From: Diphasiastrum complanatum
Taxonomy: Eukaryota; Streptophyta; Lycopodiopsida; Lycopodiales; Lycopodiaceae
Length of the DNA: 64,000 bases
NCBI GenBank assembly: GCA_029204225.1
Contig: CM055096.1
Coordinates: 40,152,970 to 40,216,969 of the forward strand
Direction of reading: 5' to 3'
The position numbers were made by a program, and so were the translations under genes. The notes below the pieces were generated by a model that did not search any database, was not told the origin of the DNA, and saw only the letters and a list, made by a program, of their open reading frames with translations. Below, in pieces: positions 1-10,344 of this stretch (positions within the stretch are counted from its first letter, which is position 1; each line of letters starts with the position of its first letter).

Positions 1-1047
1 TCAATTTATGGTCATTTTCATGGTCAAGTAAGATATATAATATGAATTCAACTTAATGAATTCAACATTAAAGATTTATTATGGAATCATCCACCAACAG
101 TACTCTGCAATTTTCCAACATGGATTTCCAAAAATTCAAATTGCATGATACAAGCACATTCACTAACCCTGATGTCCATCTCTCTTCCTCTCAGATTTTT
201 CAGTCCCCTCCCCCAAAAAATTTCATCAACTAAGGTACAGGGAGCTCTCACGGACATATAGTAAATGCAAAAGGTAGATTTGTTTTCCTTTTCATTTATC
301 TGGTTTTAACCTTACTTCCTTAATGTCTCACAATTAAATTGTAACAGAATGTGAAATTACCTTAATGAAATCTTCAATATGGAATTTCAAAATTCTAACA
401 TTGTATTCAACAAAATCTCTTTTATTGAATAAAGAATTTTTTTATTCCCACTCATTTTTTCACATCTTTTAATTGGCATTCAACGAGTTTCTTGTTAAAA
501 GCTTTTTGCTCGTCCTTTTCCTAATGACCAAAATCAAATAGAAGACAAAAGCAAAAAACAAACAATCGGTACATTACCAACTAAAAAGGAATAAATATAG
601 ATTATATAAGAAAATCCCCAGCTACAATTTAACTCAATTCGTTGGGAGTAATCTTACTCCAGAATTGAAACGTTTAGAAAAAAAAAAGCATGGTACCAGA
701 AACCCCAAAATTCCTCCTATTGGTTGGGTACTTGCTGGAGAAAAAATTTCAAAAAAAACTAATAATTTGCCATCAATCCTAAATCCATGAACCTAATTCA
801 TGTATTGACAGTTAGGATTTAGCCTAAGCAAAATAATTCCTCAGCCATTTTTTCCATTAAAAATTGGAAAATTAGTATCCCATTCTCATCATAGATTTTG
901 CTACAGTTACTAACCGTCGAAATCGCCAACCACTGGGCTAACTGGCATACAAACCACAACTGCCAGGCAATTCCTTGAAAGGGTAGATTCTTATAAATAC
1001 CCATGCAAAAGGAATGTTTATAAAAAGTTCTAAAGTTCATGCCAACA
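1..1047. other. Unassigned AT-rich flank
   Basis: No open frame, repeat boundary or RNA gene is recognisable here. The stretch is AT-rich with several short A and T runs. It is the left flank of the solo LTR that begins at 1048; the last five bases (CAACA, 1043-1047) match four of five bases after that LTR. Confidence 0.6.
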
Positions 1048-2236
1048 TGTTGTAAAGCTATCTTCATAAGCTTTACTTCCGGCGCCAGCATTGTCCCCGG
1101 CGCCAGCAGCACCCCTGCTGCTCCCGGCACCGGCGCCACTGTGACCAGAATCCAGCCGGCGCCAAGTTCCTATGGCTGAAAATCTTTGATCGGTTCTAGT
1201 GAAGTCCAGAGAGCTCAGATCGATGTGCAATCACTTCACACGATCTAGGCATGATTAAAGGAAGCCTGGGGATCAATAAAATCTAGAGAGAGAAAATGAC
1301 TTTCTAGAAAGAGAAAAATTCTAGAGAGAGAAAAACGTGCTTTACCAGCTTGGGTAGAGTGCTTGGTATGACGGGGGGTGCCGAATCCCAGCAATACTAT
1401 AGGGGAGTGCGGGTTGAGACTCAGGGCGAGCTCCAACCAAGTCTCAGTCTCCCTTGCTGGAATGTTGTCATGGCTCTCGCCTTGGCATGTTAGCGCCCCG
1501 GAGACTAAGGTCGGTCACACACTTGAAATGTAACCTTCTCAGATTTATCAATAAAGTGGGATTTTCCTCAAACTGACTCTGATTACCTTCTGGGTTTCAG
1601 TGTTTGGTAAAAGCGCCAGTTGTAAGGCCGCTTCCAAATTTTTAAGTTGGCACATAGCTGAGGGTCGTATCCCAGGACGCCAGCGGTATGCCGTCGGGAC
1701 CATTCGGTCCGTGGCGCCAGCGGTATGCTGTCGGGACCATTTGGTCCAGGAACTGGTTGTCTCCATATTTGTCGTGGCTTGTGGTTCTGAGTGTTCCTTG
1801 CATGAACGTGAATGGGTTAAGCTCTTGGAGAACGGGCTTTGGATGGCTTGCTTGGGTGGAAGTTACCTGTTTATGGCTGTCCAGTCTGGCGTGGCGCCAG
1901 GTTGGCTTCCAGCGCTCGTGACGAAGCTTTCAGTTGGTTAAGTCTGATGTAAGTCAGACCGCTTGCTTGGAATGGATGTTACTCGTTTGTAACGAAGCTT
2001 CGAGTTGGTTAAGTTTGATGTATGTCGGGCGACTTGCTTGGAGGGAAGTCACCCACATCGGGACCCCCGATCTGGCATGGCGCCAGGTTGGATCTCAATC
2101 AAAACTTTAAGTTGGTTAAGTCTGATCGTTGTTGGCGAGTTGGCTGCTTCTATGTCAAGTGGGTTTGGATGGCAAAAGTTGAAGGCTTGAAAGCTAAGTC
2201 GTGGTTCCGAGCTCCCTTTGGGATGCCTGCGCTACA
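1048..2236 (+). repeat. Solo LTR, family F2
   Basis: An 1189-bp LTR starting TGTTGTAAAGC and ending GCGCTACA. It is flanked by CAACA (1043-1047) and CAACC (2237-2241), a four-of-five target duplication. The same LTR appears twice in reverse orientation at 52825-53952 and 56291-57535, where it bounds a whole element. No primer site follows and no polypurine tract precedes it, so this is a solo LTR left by LTR-LTR recombination. Inside are GGCGCC-rich microrepeats near the start, a duplicated unit holding the palindrome GGACCATTCGGTCC (about 1679-1747), and about three copies of a unit containing AGTTGGTTAAGTCTGATG (about 1925-2130). Short frames inside are shadows. Confidence 0.88.
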
Positions 2237-2510
2237 CAACCCTAAACAAGCTTTCAAAAGTAAAAACCTTCTAAAACCGTAACAAAGCCTCCATGCGGAG
2301 ATGAACCTCGTTCATCCTGCACCTCCCGGTCAGTACAGCTCTCACGCTTTCCTAGCTACCCTGCAGCTCGGATTCTCATCCAACAACAACCCACGCTGGG
2401 GAGGGACTAATCCATTACCTTCTCAACTGCTCGGACTCTCCTTTCACGGCTACCATCGCTGGTAAGCCTGAGTCATAGTTGAAAAAAAAGATCTCCTATT
2501 TGGTTATAGC
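2237..2510. other. Flank between two LTR insertions
   Basis: Ordinary sequence between the solo LTR and the F1 element. It continues beyond the F1 element at 7775. I could not assign it to a gene. Confidence 0.5.
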
Positions 2511-2515
2511 CTCGC

Positions 2516-3435
2516 TGTTGTAAAGCTGACTTGGGTGCACCCAGCGTGCCCTGTAAGACTCAAAGGGGTGACACTCCCTAAGGTCCCAGAGCAAGTTAGA
2601 ATGTCAAGGACTGAGCCTCCGACCTGTGGTGAGCCAGTCAAGTAGTCACAAAGTCCTGAGCTAGCTCTGGAGCTCGAGTCATGGCCTAGTCAGGAAAGCA
2701 GGTTGATTCGGCCGCCGGGACGGCTCCCGGGACCCATGTCCGGGAGCCAGACTGATTCTGCCAGGCTTGCCAGGCTTAATCAGCAAAATAAAAACTAAGT
2801 CATAAAAAGCGTGCTTTACCAGAAAGCACTATGTTTCAAACCAGAGGGGGTGCGCCGAATCACAGCAGAACTATAGGGGGAGTCCGGCAGACAGAAACTT
2901 GGGCAGCTCAACCAGCGCCAGGAATCCAGTCGCCAGGTCTCAGCTCCCTCTACCAGCACGAGCCAGGCACAATGCCCAGCACGTGTTGGTGGCCCCGAGA
3001 CCGGTCAGTCTATGTATGAATGTAACCTCTTCCAAATCTAATAAAGTTGATCCTTGGGGATGATTACCATTTCGGTTTCGCCTCCGGGACTGGTCCAAGT
3101 GGAAGGACCCTTACTACAACCTTTTTGCGTCGCTGGCGCCTAAGGGTCCCTGTCATCGACATGGGGCTTGCCGCTATGCCAATTGGTCAGTTTGGCGACC
3201 ACTATGCCTTGGGTTTCATGTGTGGCTTGTCTTTGCCTTTGGTTACCTTTTGGGGACGGATTCTGAGTTGGCTTTCGGGTTGGTTGGGATTCCAGTTTTC
3301 TTAAGTCTGAATGGTTAAGCTTGTTACGATTCTGAGTTGGCTTTTACGTAAGTGCATGATGGATGAATGTTAGACTTAAGCGCGTGTTGGGGAAACCGCT
3401 CAAGTCCCAGCGCCCTTTGAGGCGCCGGCGCTACA
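2516..3435 (+). repeat. 5' LTR of F1
   Basis: Begins TGTTGTAAAGCTGACTTG and ends GGCGCTACA, the usual TG...CA ends. It carries AATAAA-type signals around 2780-2800 and 3041-3047. Both ends resemble the F2 LTR (TGTTGTAAAGCT at the start, GCGCTACA at the end), so the two families are related although their central parts differ. Confidence 0.95.
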
Positions 3436-3437
3436 TG

Positions 3438-3450
3438 TGGTATCAGAGCC
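3438..3450 (+). other. Primer binding site of F1
   Basis: TGGTATCAGAGCC lies two bases after the 5' LTR. This is the standard plant retrotransposon primer site complementary to the 3' end of initiator methionine tRNA. Confidence 0.93.
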
Positions 3451-3526
3451 GACTAGCCGGTCAGCTACGCAAGTCTCACAGGGATGGCCACGTTTTTGAG
3501 ATTTGTCAGGACAACCGTTGCGCAAG

Positions 3527-3912
3527 GTGCTGCCCACAGTGTAAGCACGGGTGCGTCCACGGTCGGGGTGGTCGGCAGAACGGGGGACTTGATGAGTCAA
3601 AGTGCTGCCCTCGAGGTGTAAGCACGGTCAGTTCTCGCGGTTCGGGCCTGGCGCTGTCTGCACGTAGGACGGATGAGGCAAAGTGCTGCCTAGGTAGGTG
3701 AAAGCACGGTCTGTACCTTGTGGGGTGCGGGGCGACATATTCGAACTGTACGGGTTAACCATTGATACAGAGATGCTGCTCGAATTCGGGTGTAAAGCAC
3801 GGGTGGTTAGCTGCCGGTGCGGGATAGCTGCCGATCGTTTAGCTATAAGGGCTATCGACCAAAAAGTGGTGGGGCGTGACTGAGGCAATGTGCTGCTTAA
3901 TGGTGAAAGCAC
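3527..3912 (+). other. Array of five leader hairpins
   Basis: Five copies of a short hairpin lie between the primer site and gag, at 3527-3548, 3602-3625, 3683-3707, 3773-3800 and 3890-3912. Each has 5' arm GTGCT (ATGCT in the fourth) and 3' arm AGCAC, with a G after the 5' arm and usually GGTG plus A residues before the 3' arm; GG follows the 3' arm. The F2 element leader (55813-56200, reverse strand) carries the same five-unit array in diverged form. A packaging, dimerisation or translation role is possible; the position fits but nothing here proves it. Confidence 0.75.
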
Positions 3913-4268
3913 GGATGGTTGGATGGATGTTTCCCCGTGGGCTAATTCTGTGATAGATTTGTGTGGGCGCGGCTAGGCAAAGGTCCTACGTCCGGTCTCA
4001 GGGGGGGTTTGTGGCTTGAGAGGGATCCTCTATGTTTGCTTTGGTTGGTATGTTCCGTTTGTCGTGTGCTTGCTTGGACACAAATGACCTGGTTCCTACT
4101 TGGCTCTCAGGTGATGTGGGCGTGCTAAGTTTGAGGAAGGGATATTTTCATTGAAGCTGATTTAATAAAGAAGAAAAGAGAGCTGTGGGGCCCGGCTGAC
4201 AGAAGGGAGAGCTTCAAATATAAAAAGGATTGAGGCGATAATCTGTTGGAAGTACACCTCTGACTATA

Positions 4269-6482
4269 ATGGAGGACCATCTTGAAGAGTTACGAGCACT
4301 GACGGACGGAGAAGAGCTGACTCGAGAATACAGCTCTCGCATGCATCGAGATGGCACCAGGTCCAAGTCGAGAAAGAAAGAGCGTATGCACTCCACAGTG
4401 GCGCCCCTCCATGAAGAGATGGGTGGCCCTTCTGAACCTACACCAAGAGATGAACCCTTGCCAGAGGCACAACAGGACCTCTTTGAAGTGAAGATGCGGC
4501 AATATTTATCAAGCGCAATGACGGCTATGCTTAGCGAGGTGAAGAAGGATAGAGAAACCGAAAGGAAAGAATGGCAAACATCCTTGCGAGCCATGAATCT
4601 TACCCAAATTAACCTTGCTAGAGAAATGAGAGACGGGCTAACACAGCTCGAAGCCAGGTTTGAAGAGTTGGAAGCAACTAGGGAGAATGCAGTGGCGCCT
4701 CCTCCACAGATACCAAGAGAACCACGAGCGCGAACCACGGAGGGCCCAAGAAAGACTGCCAAAGTGAAAGCACCACCTACTTTCAAAGGAGAGCGTGATA
4801 TTCGAGTTGTGGAAGATTGGTTGTTTCACATGGACCATTACTTCCGTCTAATGAACACTCCTGAGGAAGAAAGAACTGACTTGGCATTAGCATATTTTGA
4901 GGGCTACACTACAAATTGGTACCGGATGGCAGGAATGCATTTTCAAACATGGGACGCATTCAAAGCCGCGTTACGAGAGGAGTTCATACCGAAGGATTCA
5001 CACATGAGATTGAGGACAGAATTATCGGGGCTCAAACAGAAAGGGTCATTGCGAGAGTACCTCAATAGATTCAGACAGAGTGTATGGGTTATTGAAGATA
5101 TGTCCGAGGCGGACAAAACTCATTACCTATTGTCTGGAATGCAATCCTGGACCCGACGTGCGATAGACAGCTACATGCCCCATGATTTCAATTCAACTAT
5201 TCGAGCGGCTGAAATGGTTTGTGATTATGAGAGCACATTGGCACCAGCTGCTCCCGCAACCTCAACAAGAGTATTTAGTGGATCCAGACCGAGTCTGAGC
5301 TTCTTTTCAAGAGGGGACTCAGCTCCAAATGGCAACCAAGCCTCGAGTAGCGTGAATAAATTCCCAACAAAAATAGGGTTTGGCAACCAAGGCAACAATG
5401 GAGGGAACATGTTCCAGAGAAGAAACAATGTTGGATCTTCGACTAGTCACAGCAACAGCTCACCAACAGTGGGCAGTTCCATGCGTTGCTTCAACTGTCA
5501 TCAGCAAGGTCACTCTTGGAGATCATGCCCCAAACCATTGAATAAGCAAATCATGGCTGCCATTGAAGGATTTGATAGGATGGAGAGAGAGGCATTTGAT
5601 CAAGAAGATGGTGAACAAGATGATGAAGAGGACCCAGAAACGGATTTGACGGAGTCTGACCTGAATGCCTTGCAACAGATAGGGGCACTTGCGGCTTATC
5701 GTGAACATCTTATGGCGACTCCTGCGAGAGGATCCAAGTTATTGTACCTGAAAGGCTGTATTCAAGGCAGGATCATTTACTTCATGGTAGACCTGGGGGC
5801 GTCTCATAACTACTTGTCAGAAAAACTGACAGGAGAATTGGACATCCAATGTGAAGAAAATGTGACTCCTATTTGTGTGGAGACCGCGAAAGGTACAATG
5901 ACCACTTGTAGATTGGCAACCAACTTACCAATCTCTCTGGGAGCCTGGAAGAATCGACTAACGTTCACAATCTTGAAGATGGATGCCTTCGACGCTATTT
6001 TGGGATTAAGTTGGTTTAACGAACATGTGGTGGCCTTCTTGGCAAAAGGGGTTAACCTTGTGTTATTATATAATGGCAGGAGACCTTGTGTCGTCAGAGC
6101 TGTGCCAGGGGACCAACTAGAAAAGAACGACACAAATGAACCTGAGCCAACCATTCCTCCCAATCTCATTCACCTATTTAACGAAGGACAACCAACAGTG
6201 ACAGACCAGCTGGCACGGGAACAAATGGAGCCAAAATTGCCTATAGTCTCTACATCAAAGGTGAATTCAAGTGCCGATGCAGAGCTCAAGGAGCTCACCT
6301 GGTGTGACCAAGCGAAAACTCATCTTTTTAATGAAAGACATCCAACAGTGACAAAACAGTTGACGCGAGGTCAAATGGAGCCAACATTGCCTGCAGTTTC
6401 TACATCAAAGGTGAATCTAAGTGCCGATGCAGAGCTCAAGGAGCTCAACCTGGACGACCAAACGAAATATCTAGAGTCCTAG
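4269..6482 (+). CDS. Gag-protease polyprotein of F1
   Basis: An intact 737-residue ORF starting at ATG 4269. Residues about 74-140 look like a charged coiled coil. Residues about 180-304 match the Ty3/Gypsy capsid (retrotransposon gag) domain. A CX2CX4HX4C zinc knuckle has C407, C410, H415 and C420. A retropepsin-like domain follows (about 495-600) with DLGAS at 508 and ILGLSWF near 576. DLGAS replaces the usual DSGA or DTGA; the same variant occurs in other plant Gypsy proteins, so activity is uncertain. The last 100 residues are two copies of a 50-residue unit. No RT follows. Gag would form virus-like particles in the cytoplasm and bind element RNA. TATAAAAAG lies 42 bp upstream of the ATG. 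Confidence 0.93.
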   Translation: MEDHLEELRALTDGEELTREYSSRMHRDGTRSKSRKKERMHSTVAPLHEEMGGPSEPTPRDEPLPEAQQDLFEVKMRQYLSSAMTAMLSEVKKDRETERKEWQTSLRAMNLTQINLAREMRDGLTQLEARFEELEATRENAVAPPPQIPREPRARTTEGPRKTAKVKAPPTFKGERDIRVVEDWLFHMDHYFRLMNTPEEERTDLALAYFEGYTTNWYRMAGMHFQTWDAFKAALREEFIPKDSHMRLRTELSGLKQKGSLREYLNRFRQSVWVIEDMSEADKTHYLLSGMQSWTRRAIDSYMPHDFNSTIRAAEMVCDYESTLAPAAPATSTRVFSGSRPSLSFFSRGDSAPNGNQASSSVNKFPTKIGFGNQGNNGGNMFQRRNNVGSSTSHSNSSPTVGSSMRCFNCHQQGHSWRSCPKPLNKQIMAAIEGFDRMEREAFDQEDGEQDDEEDPETDLTESDLNALQQIGALAAYREHLMATPARGSKLLYLKGCIQGRIIYFMVDLGASHNYLSEKLTGELDIQCEENVTPICVETAKGTMTTCRLATNLPISLGAWKNRLTFTILKMDAFDAILGLSWFNEHVVAFLAKGVNLVLLYNGRRPCVVRAVPGDQLEKNDTNEPEPTIPPNLIHLFNEGQPTVTDQLAREQMEPKLPIVSTSKVNSSADAELKELTWCDQAKTHLFNERHPTVTKQLTRGQMEPTLPAVSTSKVNLSADAELKELNLDDQTKYLES
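6171..6470 (+). repeat. 150-bp in-frame tandem duplication in gag C terminus
   Basis: Two adjacent units, 6171-6320 and 6321-6470, exactly 150 bp apart. Both encode a unit with HLFNE, PTVT, QMEP, STSKVN and SADAELKEL. The copies have diverged at a modest number of sites while the frame stayed open, so the duplication is older than the present insertion. Confidence 0.9.
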
Positions 6483-6840
6483 GGGACTCATCCAGATGTG
6501 CGACGACAACGACATATCTGAGGCTTAAGGGAGCCGTGAGTACCTTTTTCTTTCATGCTAATAAAGTAAGCCGCATTTCTCATTGAGGAGTGAGCTTCAG
6601 TTTGATGTCTAAGTGCAGCAGCTTCACACAGGTTTTACGTAAGTGAACTAGATCCACACTTTTCCTGTGCTGGGTGTAAAACACAATATCATTGCTCTGC
6701 TTTACAGTTGGTTTCCTTTGGCCGGTGAATCAAGCCCGTGCCCTTGTATATGTGACTAAAGTCTGGCCGGTGAATTAAGCCCGTGCCATGAGTCTTAGGT
6801 TCTAGTTTGGCCCTGATGAGGACATCAGCTTTCTCAAACG
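6483..6840 (+). other. 3' untranslated part of F1
   Basis: About 360 bp without pol or other coding capacity. It holds a direct repeat of a 24-bp unit beginning TGGCCGGTGAAT (6719-6742 and 6764-6787, 45 bp apart). Confidence 0.8.
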
Positions 6841-6849
6841 AGGGGAGGA
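6841..6849 (+). other. Polypurine tract of F1
   Basis: AGGGGAGGA abuts the TG of the 3' LTR, as expected for the plus-strand primer of reverse transcription. Confidence 0.93.
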
Positions 6850-7769
6850 TGTTGTAAAGCTGACTTGGGTGCACCCAGCGTGCCCTGTAAGACTCAAAGG
6901 GGTGACACTCCCTAAGGTCCCAGAGCAAGTTAGAATGTCAAGGACTGAGCCTCCGACCTGTGGTGAGCCAGTCAAGTAGTCACAAAGTCCTGAGCTAGCT
7001 CTGGAGCTCGAGTCATGGCCTAGTCAGGAAAGCAGGTTGATTCGGCCGCCGGGACGGCTCCCGGGACCCATGTCCGGGAGCCAGACTGATTCTGCCAGGC
7101 TTGCCAGGCTTAATCAGCAAAATAAAAACTAAGTCCTAAAAAGCGTGCTTTACCAGAAAGCACTATGTTTCAAACCAGAGGGGGTGCGCCGAATCACAGC
7201 AGAACTATAGGGGGAGTCCGGCAGACAGAAACTTGGGCAGCTCAACCAGCGCCAGGAATCCAGTCGCCAGGTCTCAGCTCCCTCTACCAGCACGAGCCAG
7301 GCACAATGCCCAGCACGTGTTGGTGGCCCCGAGACCGGTCAGTCTATGTATGAATGTAACCTCTTCCAAATCTAATAAAGTTGATCCTTGGGGATGATTA
7401 CCATTTCGGTTTCGCCTCCGGGACTGGTCCAAGTGGAAGGACCCTTACTACAACCTTTTTGCGTCGCTGGCGCCTAAGGGTCCCTGTCATCGACATGGGG
7501 CTTGCCGCTATGCCAATTGGTCAGTTTGGCGACCACTATGCCTTGGGTTTCATGTGTGGCTTGTCTTTGCCTTTGGTTACATTTTGGGGACGGATTCTGA
7601 GTTGGCTTTCGGGTTGGTTGGGATTCCAGTTTTCTTAAGTCTGAATGGTTAAGCTTGTTACGATTCTGAGTTGGCTTTTACGTAAGTGCATGATGGATGA
7701 ATGTTAGACTTAAGCGCGTGTTGGGGAAACCGCTCAAGTCCCAGCGCCCTTTGAGGCGCCGGCGCTACA
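6850..7769 (+). repeat. 3' LTR of F1
   Basis: 920 bp, matching the 5' LTR except at 7136 (C for A) and 7581 (A for C). The target duplication CTCGC follows directly at 7770-7774. Confidence 0.95.
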
Positions 7770-7774
7770 CTCGC

Positions 7775-8946
7775 CCACGGCTGTCATCATTACAAAACAG
7801 ACATGTTGCCACACAGGAAAACCAGGATCGCACCTCCCAGATTGAGATCAATCTACTACCGATTGCGCTCCAGCCACAGGTTCCTCCTACGCTTCAATCA
7901 CACAATCTTTGTATGTACTGGCCTCACGCTCTCATGGAAAGATGTGAAGGTTGCACAAATCATTCTGCTGGAAATTAGTTTACCAGATGCACCTTCCCAC
8001 TCAAATCCAAAGCAGGAGAGCGCGTTTATACAGTTCATGAAGACCCGAAAGAAAACGAAGGGCTAGATTGCCAGAGTCGTTTTCTATCTGCAGTCCTATT
8101 CATGCAAATCAATTTTTGAGAATACGACTTCAAGCAGCAACTGACTGTCTAACGGCCTTTGGCAGTCCTTCAGAGGTTTCAGAAGTTCTCTTCTTACCCA
8201 TTCTTTCACCAAAATCAACTCTCTATGAACCAAAAACAGAGAAACAGAGCTTGGAAATTGGCAACTTCTTTTCTAGTGGCTCTTTCATCTAGATTACATC
8301 TCTTAAGACCACCCTCCATGCTTTCTAAACTTTGCAGGGAAATATCAATTCCAAGGAGGTGATTGCTCTCACTAATCATTTTATCTTTCTTTCTGTTTGA
8401 TGTTAGCATAACCGCCTTTCCATCAACGTTTCCCATCATGCAGGTTTACAGGAGGATTTTGGGCATAAAAACCTACTAATCCTCAACATGCAGTCACCGA
8501 AAGCATGTTCTAAATTGTCAACCGTCCATATTAACTGGATGAATTGACTTACCGTCAATCTATCTGCCAACACAATCAAAATGACATGATTCAGCACATT
8601 ATGGGCTGATGCATGCAATCAAAACTTTAACCAAGCAGAATTCCACAAAGAAACAAGCTACAGGATCTACCATAGCAGATCACTCTACAGCAATTGAAAG
8701 CTTCCCAAGGAACAGAAAATTACGAATGAATCACAATAATTCTCAGCATCTATAATCCAGAATCAGCCTTGTAGAAGAGCACTCTACCAAAATTTTGGAA
8801 AGCATATTGCAAACAGAATTTTGTGAAGCCACTTTCAAACCTCCTTTGAGAAATTAGCACTCCAATCCGGGATGCTGATCCAAGTGCTTCAACTTCCAAT
8901 CAGATGTACTGCTTGCCGTAAATCCCTCCAAGAGCGCATCTTAGCC
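7775..8946. other. Unassigned region
   Basis: The continuation of the pre-insertion sequence broken by F1. Several short frames exist but none has recognisable domains or codon support. I see no RNA gene. Confidence 0.5.
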
Positions 8947-8960
8947 GAGCTCAGATACCA
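8947..8960 (-). other. Possible reverse-strand primer site
   Basis: The reverse strand reads TGGTATCTGAGCTC, one base off the initiator-tRNA primer motif, followed on the plus strand by TGTAAAGACC from 8962, which would be the LTR edge. No matching partner LTR was found, so this may be a truncated reverse-strand element. Confidence 0.4.
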
Positions 8961-9169
8961 ATGTAAAGACCAACAGGACAGCTACTAAGAGGAAGTTTGG
9001 GATCAGCTCTAGTAAATTCAGGAGGCAAGAGGGATAGCCAACATTCTACAAGAGCGACTGTGCACGAAGCTAGCGGAAGGAGAGTAAATGGGATCTGACA
9101 TCGAAAAGATGAAGTTGATGGCTAAAGGCAGTTGCAAGCCGCAAGGGCAATGGTGGATAAAAACAACTA

Positions 9170-9600
9170 ATCTACACCATTTTGGCAAGTCTGCCAACTA
9201 GTTATGATGCATTAGTGATGACTTTGGATGGATTTGAGAGAAAGATGGATATGGAATTCGTGGCTAGGAGGTTGATGCAGGAGGAGGAGAACTTCACCCA
9301 CCCAAGATGAAGTAGCACTCATCAGCAAGCTGAGAAACTTGGCATTCAAGGCAAACAAAAAAGAAGAAGCAAATGAACATGGCTAGATGAGCCGTAGTTG
9401 GAAGGATGCAAGAAAGAGGCCTTGGTGTGAAGGTTCAAAGGGCAAGACAAAGAAGAAGTGTTATTATTGTGAGCAAGCGGGATATTATATGAGGGAATGT
9501 CCAAAGAGAGCTGAAGATGACAAGAAGAGGATGGTCGGACAAGCAAACATTGTAGAAGAGAAGATAAAAGTTGAACCTCTTGTGCGAATGGCAATTCATT
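9170..9600 (+). pseudogene. Copia gag remnant
   Basis: Broken frames encode the end of a Copia-type gag (LPTSYDALVMTLDGFERK near 9190-9240) and then a zinc knuckle in the open frame 9387-9602. The knuckle reads CYYCEQAGYYMREC: the usual histidine is tyrosine, so zinc binding would be impaired. Stops and frameshifts occur upstream. The fragment ends in a GA microsatellite. Confidence 0.75.
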
Positions 9601-9607
9601 GAGAAGA

Positions 9608-9609
<2 letters not shown>

Positions 9610-9682
<73 letters not shown>
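9610..9682. repeat. (GA)n microsatellite
   Basis: About 36 uninterrupted GA units. It forms the outer edge of the left arm of an inverted repeat. Confidence 0.97.
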
Positions 9683-9685
<3 letters not shown>

Positions 9686-9960
9686 CCTCCTCCTTCCATT
9701 CTTGCTCAAAGGCCTCCTATTTTCTTTGTGTGTGAATCTTGTGGATGTTGAATGCATGTTTTGTTGTTGTTAATCAAGAATGATCATTAGCACTTGCATT
9801 CATCCATAGTTTCAAAACTAATCCATAAAATCTACACTCAAGCAAAATAGGTGTTAGAAATCCCCTTTGGAGAGATCATTAGGATCCATTAGTTAGGTTT
9901 TCCTTTCATTGTCCTCCTCCCTTGAGAAGATCAACCTCTTGAGGAGAAGATCTAGAGCCA
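9683..9960 (-). repeat. Repeat R, inverted arm
   Basis: Reverse-complement relative of 10345-10612 and of 17385-17665. Shared words include the reverse complements of AAGAGGTTGATCTTCTCAAG and AATAGGAGGCC. Likely a piece of an LTR of unknown family. Confidence 0.7.
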
Positions 9961-10087
9961 ATGATGCCTAGATGAGCCAAGAAACCAAGATCCAAGAAAA
10001 GGATCAAAACAAAATAAAAAAAACCCAAAAAGGAGATGTAATTCAGACAATAGCATATTCTATGAGAGAACTGTAGATAGCATAACC

Positions 10088-10340
10088 ATAGTTGCTATCT
10101 ATGTTGATGGCATCATATTAATTGGTAGTCATATGAGTTCCATAACACAATGCAAAATGAAGCTAGAATCACAGTTTGAAATGAAGGACTTGGGAGAATT
10201 ACATTATTGTCTGGGCATAGAAATTAAGAGGGATCGGATCTCAGGGAAGCTATGGCTATCCCAACATAGATACATTTAGGGCATGCTACAAAAAGTTGGA
10301 ATGACAGATTGCACATCTACAAAGATTTCATTGGAACCAT
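10088..10340 (+). pseudogene. Copia reverse transcriptase fragment
   Basis: Encodes the Copia RT palm region: YVDGIILIGS (YVDD with D to G), then MKDLGELHYCLGIEIKRD, then a stop before GMLQKVGMTDC. The second catalytic aspartate is lost and the frame is broken. It lies between the two arms of repeat R. Confidence 0.85.
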
Positions 10341-10344
10341 GTGT

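Larger units (their letters stand above)
2516..7769 (+). mobile_element. Complete F1 LTR element without pol
   Basis: A 5254-bp element bounded by the perfect 5-bp target duplication CTCGC (2511-2515 and 7770-7774). The order is 5' LTR, primer site, structured leader, one gag-protease ORF, polypurine tract, 3' LTR. The LTRs are equal in length (920 bp) and differ at two positions in my reading (2802 and 3247 against 7136 and 7581), so the insertion is recent. There is no RT, RNase H or integrase: only about 360 bp lies between the gag stop and the polypurine tract. This matches the published class of terminal-repeat retrotransposons with a GAG domain (TR-GAG), which must use enzymes from another element. 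The gag type points to Ty3/Gypsy origin. Confidence 0.95.

Noticed and set aside
1548-1766. Frame shared by 1548-1766, 53211-53429 and 56788-57006
   Set aside because: Inside the F2 LTR. Its repetition reflects LTR copies, not a protein family.
2831-3304. Short frames repeated at 7165-7638
   Set aside because: They lie inside the F1 LTRs and recur only because the LTRs are duplicated.
3436-3960. Leader repeats as a CRISPR-like array or tRNA genes
   Set aside because: A plant nuclear LTR element gives the context, spacing is irregular and no cloverleaf forms. They are hairpins in an element leader.
4214-4786. 190-codon reverse frame over gag
   Set aside because: Antisense shadow of the intact gag ORF; no domain and no start context.
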